DNA of 64,000 nucleotides. Origin: Jaltomata sinuosa. Taxonomy: Eukaryota > Streptophyta > Magnoliopsida > Solanales > Solanaceae. The DNA lies in NCBI GenBank assembly GCA_003996215.1, contig QJPP01007591.1, forward strand, positions 47,116 through 111,115, read 5' to 3'. Position numbers and translations under genes: made by a program. The notes beneath the pieces were generated by a model. That model did not search any database. It was not told the origin of the DNA and saw only the letters and a list, made by a program, of their open reading frames with translations. This document shows positions 33,601-45,800 of the stretch, piece by piece (positions within the stretch are counted from its first letter, which is position 1; every line of letters starts with the position of its first letter).

Positions 33601-33764
33601 GTGAAGGTCCAGTGGAAGAACCGTCCTGTTGAGGAGGTCACCTGGGAGACCGAAGCAGGCATGAGTAGCAAGTATCTACACTTGTTCACTGATTCAAGTA
33701 ATCCTAATTTTCTCTTATTTTCTTCTTGTTGTCATTTGGGGATGAATGATTGTTTAATTTGTAT
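30640..33764 (+). pseudogene. Decayed chromovirus pol (RT, RNase H, integrase, chromodomain)
   Basis: Sequential pol blocks are readable across frames. The RT run-in lies at about 30,740-30,990, followed by RMCIDYQQLNKV, RSGYHQLKI and FRTDYGHYEFL. The catalytic motif reads FINDILVYSK (about 31,350) where FIDD is expected. RNase H follows (FIVFYNASRSGLGLY at about 31,780). The integrase zinc region is at 32,440-32,580 with its first cysteine position replaced by a stop. The integrase core is wrecked. The GPY-like end reads LSPRFIGPFEIL (33,350). A C-terminal chromodomain reads KVQWKNRPVEEVTWETEA (33,603). Gag and protease are missing, so the 5' half is lost. The chromodomain type points to the Tekay/Del clade. 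Confidence 0.85.
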
Positions 33765-33768
33765 CTGA

Positions 33769-36115
33769 TGTAATGACCTATTCCATCATTATAATAAATT
33801 TAGGACGTAAGTACCCAGATACAAAAGTTTCTAAGATGAGAGTTGATGAAATCTTAGGCTAGAGTGAGCTTTGACGTAAGTCTAGTGTTATGTGCTTGAG
33901 TAACGATCCTTGATTTGTGGTTTGGAGTTTGATAGTGTAGTGTATATTTATCGATAGTCGACTATTGTAGGGTCCCGTATGAAGTTTCATGACAAAAATT
34001 GAGTTCATCAAACTCCAACTATGATTGTTACCATGTCGGGATTAATCCCTGATGTCTAAAAATCAAAGTGTGTTGTGAAATGAGAGATTTTTGAGCGAGT
34101 TGGCGATATTCTGGAAATTGCAAACCATTGTGGCAAGACGGGGTCTCATTGTTATGAGTCATTGTAGTGGAAATATTTCTTATACAGAGCCAAGTCCTGC
34201 CACAGCGGATCGCCATAGCGAGACTCGCCCCTCCTATAATGAGTGACGGGGCAGATTTCTGAAACTTAAGTCATTTTATCAGAGTTATTTTTACACAAAC
34301 TCTAAGTTGCGTTCTAGAGCTCCAAGAGGCAATTTTTCCAAAAATTAGGGCATTTTCCTTCGTTCGAGGTAAGTCATTCTATAAACCTCTTCATTTATCA
34401 ATCATTAATCCTTGTGCGACCATTAGATTGAAGATTAATGGTGAAATTATGGGTTAGAGCTCTGAAAGTATAAAAAGTGGGGAAAACCCTATGGGTAGGT
34501 GTAATTTCACCTAGAATTGCTCCTAGGATGTTCTTTATATGATTCCTAGCATGAAATTGATAGTTCTAAACATGATTAGAACTAATGAAGAACCTTGGAT
34601 TCCATAAAAATGTAATCATTGGCATAAAATGGCTTAAAGAGGAGAAAATTGACTATAAACCTCTTAAATATTGATCATATGAATATTATGGAATTAGTTG
34701 ATGATTAATTAACCCTTGAAGAACGCTACAAACATCAAATAAGGGTAGAATAAGTAGCTTATATTCCCAAGGCCTAAAATGAAGAGTAAATGATTAATTA
34801 CTCTTGTATTGTTGTTTATAAACTTTGAACGCTCTGAAGTATTGAGAAAGTGCAAAGCTATTGCTAAGAAGCTTGTGGTTGGTAATTCGATAGTCGAGGT
34901 AGGTTATGATATAAATTAGAGTTGAGACTTATTTTAGTTTATTAAAGCGTTAAGTTATAATACTTGTGATTGGTCTTTGAACATGTTTGAATGATGATTG
35001 TTTTCATGTTGTACTTGAACGAATAAGCTTCTCTACTTCACTTTTGAGGTAGTGGTACGGACTACGTACACTCCCACTTTGTAAGAATATATTGGGTATG
35101 TTGTTGTTGCTTGAATGAATAAGCAGTGTATATGCAAAATTGAGTAAAAAAAACTAAAATGATTAAGTGTATGTGTAATTAGTGCACTGTGATGTATGCT
35201 AAGAGGTAGGCAAGCCATAGGTTCATTATTGTTATTGTTAGTTGGAGAGGGTACCACGAGTCTGTATGATACATGGACCCTAGTGCATTTCCTGCAGGTC
35301 ATGGCTAGTCGGGTAGAAATAAAACTCTTTAGCATGTGCGTACATCCTTTTTATATTAATTTATCCTCTTATTAGATACTGTGAGATGGAACGTGAACTG
35401 AGGTGAACTAATGGTGTTAAGTGAAATGTAGAGGTAAGGTAAACATAGCTTCATGTGATATGACTGATGAAAGTGTTATTCTTATATCATTGTGGTGATA
35501 CTCGATGACTTATGTGAACTTGATATGAATGTTGGTAACTTGACGTGAAATGATTACTTGTTGGCTGAAATAGATGCTAAGTGTTGAAGTGTCTTTTACT
35601 TGTTATATAATTTGATTGTATACTTGTTCTAAACTGAGTTGGTCTATGATACCTACCAGTATATAGTGGTTTAAACTGATACTACCCTGTACTCTTCTTT
35701 TATTGAGTGCAGACCATGTTTCAGAGGTTGAGACGTAATCTTGTCTAGACTAGGCGGCTGACGTTACGATCCAAGGGTGAGCACTATTTTTTAGGCTGCT
35801 TGGATCCTCCTCGAGTCATTGTTCTTCTTCCAAAAGATGGATCTCTTTTATTATTTTATTTTATTTTTGAATATTTTAGACATTGATTATGTTTATAGTT
35901 TTTGCACGATAACTTTCAGTTATTGGGAAGTTGAATAGGTAGTTGGATATTCCGCACTTATATTTTATTAGTTTTGACTATCTTCATTTAATTAAGTCGG
36001 TTCTTGTTATATTTATGTTTAAAATTTGCTAAGTATAAGGGTTAAGCTTCGGGTAGTTGATTTTTCCACCTGAGGGTTAGTGTGGGTGTCACTCGTGGCC
36101 ATTTGGATCGTGACA
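33769..36115 (+). repeat. 3' LTR of the 30.6-36.1 kb chromovirus
   Basis: TGTAATGACCTATTCC to GGATCGTGACA, 2,347 bp. It closely parallels the LTR at 57,063-61,267 once that one's insertion is removed (about 2,372 bp). A cluster of short GC-rich inverted words (CGCCATAGCG and similar) lies at 34,190-34,240. No 5' LTR remains. Confidence 0.82.
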
Positions 36116-37399
36116 CTAGCTCACAAGAATCAAGAGTTGCAAACTCTTAATACTCTAAATAAATCTCTTTTACCGGTGATGGTAAAGCAAGTTCCGACAA
36201 GCTCGTCGTTTCCAGTTCGCTGTACCATAGAAGGTAAAAACTTCTTTATCCTTAAGATTTTGTTTGGTATTTCATGGAAATTTAATCAAGCAACTGCATT
36301 AAGTCATGTTCTTACCATCAGTTCTTTTATGAAGTATGTGTTGAAAGTTCAGTAGTAATATGAATTTGGTCATGTTTCACGTAATAGGAATTAGTAATAT
36401 CCTAGGGCTTCGTAGTGATCATTGTTTCATTAAAAAGAGATAAAATTCAAGATCTTCTTTGCATTCTTTCATAAAAACACCTCTTTTGGTTGGAAAAATC
36501 ATTGTCTCGAGTCTTTGATCTGTGTGACCCTGTTTTGGATGTTCGTAGATGTTGCTATGATTTGCTTGTTAGAATAAAGTGATTTGCTTTGAATGAATGA
36601 TCCTACCTAATGTAGAGACGTCCTCTTATTTTCGTCCGTGATGGCTCTTTCAAGATCAATAAACTAAGTGGGAGGTTGAACATTCATCCTCTACCATGTT
36701 TAGATCGAGTAGTCACTGTTTCTTTAAAACTTAACCTTTTATTTAAGGTCTAGAGAAGCATTACTCTGAGCTTTCTATGCTACTTGTTTATTTACTAATA
36801 AGTTAAAGATTGTCCATTTATCATGTGACAAAGCCTAAATCTCTAAGAAATTTCTAAATGTTTGATACTGAACCAAGTTCTAAAAAATGTTTATGTTTGA
36901 TTGTCCCTTAGCATGTTTAACTCTAATGTGTGGTAGAATTTTAATCAGTCCCTCCTGTGTTTTAACACGTTTACATGGTCCAGACGCCTTTAACCTCGAT
37001 TTAATTTACATCTTGCTTGCTGAAATTGAGCAGCTCTTAAGTTGTGGGATGGTATTTTTATTTCAGCATGATCCCGAATATGGTTTGTAGAATTAGAGAG
37101 AGTTCTTAACTCTAAAATGAGAATTTGTGCCAATATAGCATGAACGTCTTTTAAGAAGAACATGTTACTTCATATGTTGTAACTTCCCTGTAGTAAGTGA
37201 TGAAAGTTTATAAGAGGCAAATTGTATACTACTTCTCTGAGTTTCCATCATTTATATTTATTTAAAGCCTTCCATGGTGAAAAAGCATGAGTTGTTGCAA
37301 AATGTTTTACATGGTATAGCTAGTTCAATGTTTCCTTCTTAGAGTATATAGATTTTGAGCTCTACTTGTTCGATTTTAAACAAATTCCATCATTTGTTC
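36116..37399. other. Unassigned non-coding DNA
   Basis: A/T-rich, with short frames lacking any recognised domain. This may be the target of the chromovirus or the start of the following Tat LTR. I see nothing I can name. Confidence 0.5.
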
Positions 37400-38486
37400 T
37401 TAAAGCTTTATGCTCATTGTGATTGATTCATACACGATTTCATCTAAAAAAAATTCGATAAGTGCTAATTTTTGTCTCTTTTTCTTGCATGAACTGTCCG
37501 AGTCCACAAAGACTCATCCTCTCCATTGCATAGTCGTGTTGGGTTAAAACCTAAAAAATTTCATCGAGTCAGCCTCAAAACAGTCCGAAAAGCTAATGTT
37601 CAGGTTGAAGAAAGTGAAAAGTTGGGCTTGAAACTCATAAACACTGCGGCAGTCAAAATGGGACAAAGCCCAAGACTATTTCAGCAATGAAATAGACCGA
37701 AAGTCCATTCGAAGAGCAGCATAATGCTAGCCCAAAAGGCTACGGACCAGATTTTCTCTTTGGACTTATAGTCTGAAAAATGAGGATAGCAGCATATTTC
37801 TTACTTTTCTTTGCTTTAATTTATCTGATATTATGCTAATTGTAACTCTTTCACTTAATCTAATTTAATCTCCTTTAGAATTGTCATCTCTTATTTTCAA
37901 ACGGTTTCCCTTTCTTTAATGCTTCACAAGTTTAATAGTTTTGATTACTAGAATAGTTGGTGAAATTTTTTCAAATAGTTCCTTGATAAATTTTCAAATG
38001 CCCCTTAAAAAAAATTCAAATATTTTTGTGAGCAAGCTCATTCCCAGTTCACTGAATAAGGTTCTTAAATTCTCTATTTTGAAAAAGTTTAAATACTCTA
38101 TAATCTTTTCCTTTTCCAAAACATGCTTAAAGTCGGCCTTATTATCAAATAATTTTTACACTTAAATCAAACTCCTTTTCCTAAAAAGTTAGTCAAATAA
38201 ATGTTTTTAAAAATCGATGGATCACTGCGAGTTAGCGAATATCTGAAGTGCCTTAAAACCCTTCTTGAAATATTAATATGAACCCTTATCCAAATTTCTT
38301 AAGTTCTAAAGTCTTTTTATGTTTTAAGACTTAAGAGTTCTTAATTAAAAGGTTTTCTTAATTTTTCTTTAATTAGACTAAGTGGCGACTCTTGCTTTTA
38401 TAAGTTATTTTGAGAATTTTTCACTAAGTTTTTAAAATAATCTTTAAAGTCAATTTTTTTTTTCAAAGTCCAAAATGGATAAAACA
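37400..38486 (+). repeat. Right part of a Tat/Ogre-type LTR
   Basis: The end at ATAAAACA is fixed by the PBS-like site a few bases later. GTGGCGACTCTTGC occurs about 90 bp before the end, the same place as in the 12-kb element. The left border is not found, so the start given is approximate. Confidence 0.5.
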
Positions 38487-38490
38487 GAAA

Positions 38491-38508
38491 TAGTGACTCT
38501 GCTAGAGA
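38491..38508 (+). promoter_or_regulatory. Degenerate Tat/Ogre PBS
   Basis: TAGTGACTCTGCTAGAGA, then CAACTAGGTTCTAACCA. It matches the PBS and following bases of the 12-kb element (4,375 onward) with a few substitutions. This anchors both elements to one lineage. Confidence 0.7.
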
Positions 38509-39551
38509 CTCAACTAGGTTCTAACCAAAATAATTTACTAACTTTTATGTGACTAACTATTTCAGTTTGTAATAATTAAAGTAGTTATTTGTAATTTATA
38601 TGTTTAATTTTCATAAATTATAACTATTATTGCATTCATGACATATTTTCACCAATTAGCACTTATTATTGTTTTGGATCTCTAAAGGACGGTTATGCAG
38701 GTCGCAGCCATTTCTATCACTTAAAAACCAAATATTTTTCGGAGTAGCCTGGCAGGTAGTTGGATTGTTGGCCGATCCAATAATCATTATTTTTCCACCC
38801 CAAGATTTCCACTTGGGTTCTCGGTCTACTATTTAAGAAATTCACTCTAGATACCTTGCGTAGAGTGAAACCAAAAATTTTTATTTAGCTCATTGGCATT
38901 AGTCGACCCAACACAGCCTATTAGAAAAGATCATCTTGTCCGAAGGGCCCATGGTCTAAAATGGACAATCATCCCTTATGTTTTAATTGAAAGATAAGTG
39001 CCGAATTGTGCGAATTATTATCCCTCGGGGTAGAGAATTATTTAGATGGTTTCTCTCATTGTAATCAAAAGAAGATCTTTATCCGAAAGGTGTTTGAAAA
39101 TTTCAAAAAGTCCAAGAAGTTCGAGAGTGAATGACCTTCCATGGCAGCCTAGTTTAGGTATGTACCCTTGCATGAGACTGATATTCATTTGTATATCCTT
39201 TTCCTTTATTTTGTATCCCCAGTCAATTTTATTTATAAATTTTATATATAATATATTTTTTGGGATAATGAAACGCCTTACAAATGGCATACATATCTTT
39301 TAATTTGTTAGGCATACCTTTGGTTTGTAGTGATATAACTACCTTATGTGCTACCTGTGTTTTTCAAATCAAGGATGAATTGATCAAATTCTATTTTTAC
39401 AGAATTTTTAAGACACCGTAGGTAGAAATATAAGCCCACAATTTAAAGTCCTATCAAATCACTCCTCCAGTTTTTCAAGTTTTGCAGAAAAATTCAAACT
39501 TCCTATAGACCTTTTAAAAAAGGCTTAATTCTTGAGGGAGGTTGATTTGAC
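38509..39551. other. Leader of the Tat-type remnant
   Basis: No gene motif. Frames at 39,042-39,303 on both strands are not supported. GGCAGGTAGTTGGATTG and similar words (38,750) have no assignment. Confidence 0.45.
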
Positions 39552-39725
39552 ATGGATACCAAAAAAATGATACGTAAGAGGATGGAAGAGATTGACCAGA
39601 AAATCGCAAGAATGAAAGAGCGAATTAAGGAAGCTGAACAAGTGGAGGATATTTTGATAGCAAGATCCGCAGAAGCTGATAAAAAAATAGCTCTCATGGA
39701 GAACAAAATAGCCAAGGTTGACTAA
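39552..39725 (+). pseudogene. Short coiled-coil ORF in the Tat remnant
   Basis: 57 codons from ATG to TAA. Strongly heptad-like and charged (RKRMEEIDQKIARMKERIKE, then EADKKIALMENKIAKV). It lies where Tat-type elements carry an N-terminal gag or extra ORF. Probably a remnant of that. No function can be assigned. Confidence 0.45.
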
Positions 39726-39795
39726 AAGATATATAGACGAAGGAGCTGATTGACCAGACAATAAGAAATACAAGAAACTGCTTAAGAGATCAGCT

Positions 39796-40617
39796 TTGGC
39801 CATGACAAATGATGAAGAGCCTGTTGGGGAGAATGATGACCAAATTCAACCTTTTAATCGAGCCACAGACTATTGGGTCAACATCAGGGATGACTTTGTA
39901 TGGCCAACTAAGTTCAAACCAGGAAAGGGACGGGTCATTCTCAAAGTCCACTCTCAAGAAAGTAACCGAAGACCCAAGATAGTTTTATGCTCAAACATCT
40001 ATCAAGCCTTGAAGATCATGGGGTCCTACACCCTGATCAAATCAAGAGCTTTTGGCATAACCCCAGAGACGAGCACAAAAGGTGTGCTTACCACTCATTC
40101 CAAATAGGTCATACTACTAATGAGTGCATCATGTTGAGGTCATGATCCATGAGATGATCAATAGTGGACAAATCAGCCATATATAGGGACCCCACACCAT
40201 GCTAGTTTGTGGCAGGGTGAGATCTGGAATACCAATCACCTGAGATGTTCTGATCCGTCAATATGACTTCATAGATTTTATGATACATACTTTGATATCT
40301 ATTTCAAGTTGATTCACGCTATAATAATTAAGCTAAACGAGAGAAAAGCCCAAAAAACGCTCAAGATTTGGTATAAAGGTAAGAAAATATGTCTTTACCA
40401 TGAAGGAGCAGGGGGACATGACATTGAAAATTATCGCACTTTTGGGGTTGACCTTGAATATCTCATTGATATAGGGGGATCCAGCTTGAATTCTCACCAT
40501 ACTACCCATGAAGAAGAAGAGATGGAGCAAAGCATCAGTGATCAGTCAGAAAGAAGCTTTAAACGTAGCAGGAGTTCTTTTTATGTTATTTTCGTAGTTT
40601 TTTTATTTTTCATGTAA
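39796..40617 (+). pseudogene. Tat/Ogre-type gag remnant with two degenerate zinc-knuckle-like blocks
   Basis: The first open part (39,796-40,104) has a polar domain without motif. Just after it, in another frame at about 40,085-40,190, comes AYHSFQIGHTTNECIMLRS. At 40,390-40,480 CLYHEGAGGHDIENYRTF follows. Both resemble the CxYH...GH..C blocks of Tat-lineage gag-protease regions. Stops separate them. The hairpin motif at 40,647 follows directly. Confidence 0.55.
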
Positions 40618-40646
40618 TGAAAATTAGTGAAAAAGAATAAAAAAAG

Positions 40647-40733
40647 AACTACCCTTGTATTCGAAATACGTAGGGCCTGATTTTTCCTTCGTGAGATACG
40701 TAGGCAGCCTTTCAAGGCCTAGCCCCTATCTTT
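40647..40733 (+). repeat. Double-hairpin motif in the Tat-type remnant
   Basis: GAACTAC, then GGCCTGAT, GAGATACGTAGGCA and a stem II of GCCTT/AAGGC around TC. Stem I is not clear. It shows that the motif is shared by an element other than the 12-kb one. Confidence 0.6.
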
Positions 40734-41072
40734 AAGAATTTTCATTTCTCCACTTTAACGAAGATGCTAGAGAGTTCGAGCAATAAGCAGAGATACCAGA
40801 CGAAGACTCGACAAGTCAACTTTCCTGATAAAATCTACTTATTCAAAATCAATGGGCAAAGTCATGTCCATTAAATATCCTTGAGTCAAGAATCACCCTT
40901 GGATCAATTTGCCTTGATAAAGAGTGACTTTTATGTGTTTAGAGCAACTTTTATGTGTTTACTTCTTGTCTGATATCTTGTATTACTTATCACTAACAGA
41001 ATCTAACATATTCGTCTTTTGAGTTGTTTTACTTTAATAGGTAACAGATAGATAGAAATTGATATGTGTTGA

Positions 41073-41387
41073 TTGAAACTGGAAAAACATCCTTACTTCA
41101 CGCATTCGAAAGCAAATAAAGATTCCTCTCCTGACAGTCACTTCCCTAAAGACAAAAACAAAATGACTGATAGTGATGGTGAAAACGCTTTGGCCATAAG
41201 GGACAACGTGATAGAAGAACAGAATAAAATAATCACCGAATTGGCAAAGAAACTAGAAAAACACCAACAAGAAGTGCAAAAGGTTAAGGACATGGCTAGT
41301 CTGGCCATTACCGCCAATACTCCGACTATGGGTGACGACAATCGAGTCAAAGTCAAAAGTCGAGCCCAAGTAGGGGTAGGGATTTGA
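41073..41387 (+). pseudogene. Gag-like coiled-coil fragment (Tat-type)
   Basis: A 104-codon frame with MTDSDGENALAIRDNVIEEQ followed by a heptad region (IITELAKKLEKHQQEVQKVK). I associate this with the N-terminus of Tat/Ogre gag. It sits downstream of the gag remnant at 39.8 kb, so the two probably come from different copies or a rearrangement. The end is fused to the minisatellite. Confidence 0.45.
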
Positions 41388-41389
41388 GT

Positions 41390-42010
41390 CCCGACTCTAA
41401 CCCAAATTCAGAACTAGACTCTTGACCTAACCCAACACGAGACTCGAGACTCAACTCTTGACCCAGATCGGGGACCTTGCTCCCGACCTCGACCCCCACC
41501 CCGGACCCAACTCTCAAACTTGACAATGACCGAGACCCAACTCTTGACTCTGACCCAATTCTCTACCCCGGCCTAAGACTCCCGACATTGACCTAGAACC
41601 CGACTCCTAACCCCAATGCAAAACCTAACTCCCAAGATGGGACACCACCCTGACCCCCCAACCTAAGACCCGACTCTCGGCCTCAACCCAACCTAAGACC
41701 CGACTCTCGACCTCAACCTTGACCCGAGACCCGACTCTCGACCTGACCTCAGGCTCGACTCCCGACCATGATCTCGACAACCAACCCCGATCCAAGACAC
41801 AACTTTGAATCACGACTCAAGACCCGAGAACCAACCCTTACCCAAGACCCGACTTCTAACCTCGACCCCAATACGAATTGCGTCTTGGGCTTAGGAGCCA
41901 AGTAGTTGGGTCCCTGTTGAGGGTCAGGAGTCCAGAGTAGATTCTCGAGCCAAGGTCAGGATTAGAAGTTAGGTCCTTGATCAAGATTGAATCTCGTGTC
42001 AAGATCGGGT
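41390..42010. repeat. Degenerate GACCCGACTC-type minisatellite with strand switch
   Basis: Imperfect units of about 20-26 bp built from GACCCGACTCTCGACC. The plus strand is C-rich until about 41,875. From about 41,880 to 42,010 it becomes G-rich (reverse-complement-like units such as GGGTCAGGAGTC). The frames on both strands here (41,625-41,813, 41,856-42,161) are repeat artefacts. Confidence 0.75.
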
Positions 42011-42029
42011 TGTGAAGTTGAAAGATAGT

Positions 42030-42240
42030 TTTGAAAAATGTTTCACGTAGGAAAGTCATTTTCCATAAATTTGTGGGAAATAAGTCCATTTTGAAAATAT
42101 TTAAGCCAACCAAAAATGAGAAAATTGGAAAACATTTTCCCGTCATACCAAACACACCCAAAGTGAATGACGAAAAAAGAGGAGCTAAACCTATTAAACC
42201 TTACCAAGAGCTTCATTTGCATATTGAACTTTAACGAGGA
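42030..42240. repeat. Probable dispersed-repeat end
   Basis: Contains GGAAAACATTTTCC with matching AAAGTCATTTTCC words and ACCAAACACACCC, a combination I associate with high-copy plant repeats flanking GACCCGACTC satellites. The family is not identified. It abuts the 3' side of the Pumilio gene. Confidence 0.4.
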
Positions 42241-42862
42241 CCTTAGGCCTTCCATTTCATTAGAATAAGTTTCACCTTAATCTCAGAAAAATAAATCCTT
42301 AATCCGAATGTGGATCAGACTCTCCATGATGCAATTAAAAATAGAAGGCATGGAAAACAACATTAATAATGAATAAATATAATTGATGACTACAAAAGAA
42401 TTCATCCCAGGCATAAATATACACCTTCAAAATTGATTATTTCTACAGAAACATGTTCTGCTAATTCCCCATTCCTTTCACAGTAGCACAGGGAAGGTGG
42501 AGTGGAAGGAAAGGCATTACCAGAAATATACAAAGTTATTTGGTTCCGTCAAAGAAAAATATGGAAGAAATTTTCTAAAAAGAAGGTAACATGTACTCAA
42601 AAGCATCGAGCAACATGAAAATACCACCTCTTTCCGAGCTTCAAAACTTGGCTGCCCAACCTATGGAAACAACTTAAGGCATATCTTCGCCTGCTTATTA
42701 CTCCACATAAATTACACGATCTGTCTGGAAAAACAAAAAGTTCAAGTTGGATGGAAATTTCACAAAACAAGCCCTACGAAATCCAGGAAGGAAACACTTA
42801 TGTGCAGTTGAAACAACTTAAATACTAATGCAAGATTTGGATAATCTTATCATACCTGCAAC
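42241..42862 (-). other. 3' flank / 3' UTR of the Pumilio gene
   Basis: No other gene. Seven bases after the stop, the minus strand reads TTGCAG/GTATGA, a good splice donor (intron from 42,855), so the 3' UTR may be spliced. No acceptor was fixed. The polyadenylation site is not determined. Confidence 0.4.
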
Positions 42863-45800
42863 TTATTTTTTAAGACTATTGCATGAGAGGACCTTCTTCC
42901 CATAAGGACTGGTCCGTAGAACAGGAACATGGGCTCTCACGGCCTCCACGAGTGCAGCATGCAGAGGTCCCTAGTCAAGAAATTGTAAAGATCAAATGTT
43001 TCCAATTTAGAGATCACAAAGACATTACAACAGTGGTAAACTAACCAACCTTCGAGATATTTAGAGCAGCTTGGATAACATAATTGCCATATGGATCTTG
43101 CATGATCTGGTCTATTCGAGGATCACTTAACAGCTCCTCAATGATATATGAAGAACGTTCTTCATCCGCATGCTTTAGGCATTTCTCAACCACATTACTG
43201 CTGTATTTTTGCATAGAAAGGTCCCCGAATTTACCGCGCAGCTGGTCAAAGATATTTGTTGTTGCCCAGGGAAAACGAATGTCAAAAATATATTGCACAA
43301 CATAATTCCTGCAAAACGGAAAATAATGAGACTAAATAAAGAGAAATCCATACTTCTGTATTCTAAGAGGGAATGAAATCTGACACTTGAACTTGACTAG
43401 CACGAGTCACATTTCAAATTTCTCATCAATAAGTTTCATAAAAATGATTATATTGTTGTATTTATGAAACAAATAACAGAGGAAAAATGGTGTCTAGATA
43501 TGTGAGCACCCAGCAGAAATTTTAGTCTCCAACCAGATATTACAGAGTCATGCTGCAAGTATATGACCCACTCTTTCTCCTAATGTTGTAAAAGAACTGA
43601 AGAAAGTCATAAAGTAATATCAAAAACTGTACATGAGACAATGACAGCCCTCAACTTTGGAAAAGCTTCGGAAGAAAAGAATTCACATACCCAAATGGAT
43701 CTTGGGAAAGAACCAATGCATTAGAAGTGATCTCATAGATTAATCGGTGTCTTTGTCCACCATCAGATTGGCTAAGACATTTCTGTAGCACACAACAACC
43801 ATGACGATCTGTTGCAAGTTCAACACAATTGGTAATAGCAGCTTCAAACAGGAACTGCAAAAGAAAGAAATTTGTGTTCCAAGTTAAATTTCTGTGGCAC
43901 GCAACACTAAGCAGTGAAGGAAACCTCAAATGGCTAGGTATGTGAAAACAAAATGAATCTCTCCAGCACTTTCTAGCCAATTAAGTGACAAACAATTTAA
44001 AAAATAAGGGAAACTTGTAAAGAAATCACTTTAACAGGATGGAACAATATACCCTACAATGTTAGACAGAGGCATCGGTAATAGAAAGAATGTGGTTTAT
44101 TAACTTAACATCAGATGGTTTATTAACTTAACATCAGATATCCTCTTTTCTGTAATATGCTACCTTAAGTTTACTCAGGTTAAATATGGAATTAGGGAAT
44201 TAACAGAAGTAACACTACAAATATAAAGTTCATTTGTTTTATTTCCCTATACAAAAGAATATGAACGGTTTCGAATAACCAAAATTACAGTTACAAGATA
44301 TCCCTTAAAAGACATGGTAGAAACATAATAAGGTGGGCATAATCAAATATCATAGAACAATCTGCTGCCGCACAATTAACCAATGTCCTTGAAGTTTAGG
44401 AGTAGCAGAGACTGATTAAATGACATCAACACAAAAATAGAAAGAACAATACAGATATTAATCATGATTACGTGGTCAAATAGTTCCTCATTATTATTTT
44501 CCAAAGGATGGTGACAAGATTGACTATTCTGGTACTTTCTACCCCATGTGGGCGACAGAGACATTGGAGAACATCAATCTCCTGAATCCTGATAACCTCT
44601 TCAAAGCTATCCATGAAAAAATCAAACTCATGCAAAACCGGAGATTAGTATCTCACCGCGGGAACAACCAAGAACAGAGAAAGCTGAATGATTATCTTAT
44701 CATCAAGTTACAGTAATATTAGATATTGACTCTATGATTCTCCTTTTCAGTATACTATGCAATGGATTTCAATTCAAGTGAATTAATGAAACAAAGCACA
44801 CCTTTCGTTGAAGTTAAAGATTACATAGCATGTCATTCGAGTGGAAAATAACTTGTAGACCAGGAACCTCGCACATTACAATTGGCACTGGCGGAGTTTC
44901 CTAGGAGTAGGTGTTTAAAACATTTTCACTCACAAACTTGCTCTAGGAGACAGTGGCAGGAGAATGATATGTGTAATGTACGAGATGAAGCATTCAACAT
45001 GTTAAACAGTGGAACTTCCTTTTTGCTAAATAGAAGCGGGACATTAGCGCAACTCACTTTTTGTCTTTTGTCTAATCTCAGTTTCCCCACGGACATAGAA
45101 GCTAGTTTTAGGTAGTTTATGTAAGAGCATTTCTACACTGATCATGTGAAGGAAACGAAAAGTATGCATAGAGTCTACTTGCTAAATTTAAAATATCCAT
45201 ACTAGGGATATTGAGAAAGCCAAGTTTTATGGTTTTTAAAACCTTAATTGATACACCAAACATACTACAAAGCTGCATTGTAATCTGAATCACAGAAGTT
45301 ATGGACAAAAAACCAACTTTTTCTCTTTCTGCCTTTTCTTTCAAGGACTTAGAAAGCAAAGGAGCTGATTTTGATCATGTCAATTCTTTACCTAAAAGGA
45401 GCACTGAAGTTATCTCCCCATGTTTGTAATAACTCAGCCCTTTGATCTCTAAACTACATCACAAGAAATGCCAATGTATAAAATTATTGCCTATAAACGG
45501 ATACATATGCAACTTACTTCTCTATACTCAGGTGTTAAGTATTGCAAGCACCGCTGCGCAACATGGTTACCATTCATGTCCTTGATTAAATTCACTAAAC
45601 CGGGTTTCAGTGAGGAGACAATCATGGAGAACTGCTCAGGTGTTTTAAGCGTTTCAATAACTTTTTGCACGGCTCGGGTCCTACAGTTGAGTAGAAGAAA
45701 ATATCAAATAATTGTGAAGAAAATGAACAGAAGCAGCTCGGTAAGAAAAAGGACTTTGATAAAGATAGAAATCAGACCCGTGCATGTCACATGAAATTCT

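Noticed and set aside
39503..39803. Minus-strand frames opposite the coiled-coil ORF
   Set aside because: They are shadows. The plus-strand frame has the heptad pattern and fits the element's orientation.
41138..42255. Frames on both strands with VESRVLGWVEAESR-type repeats
   Set aside because: By-products of the GACCCGACTC minisatellite.
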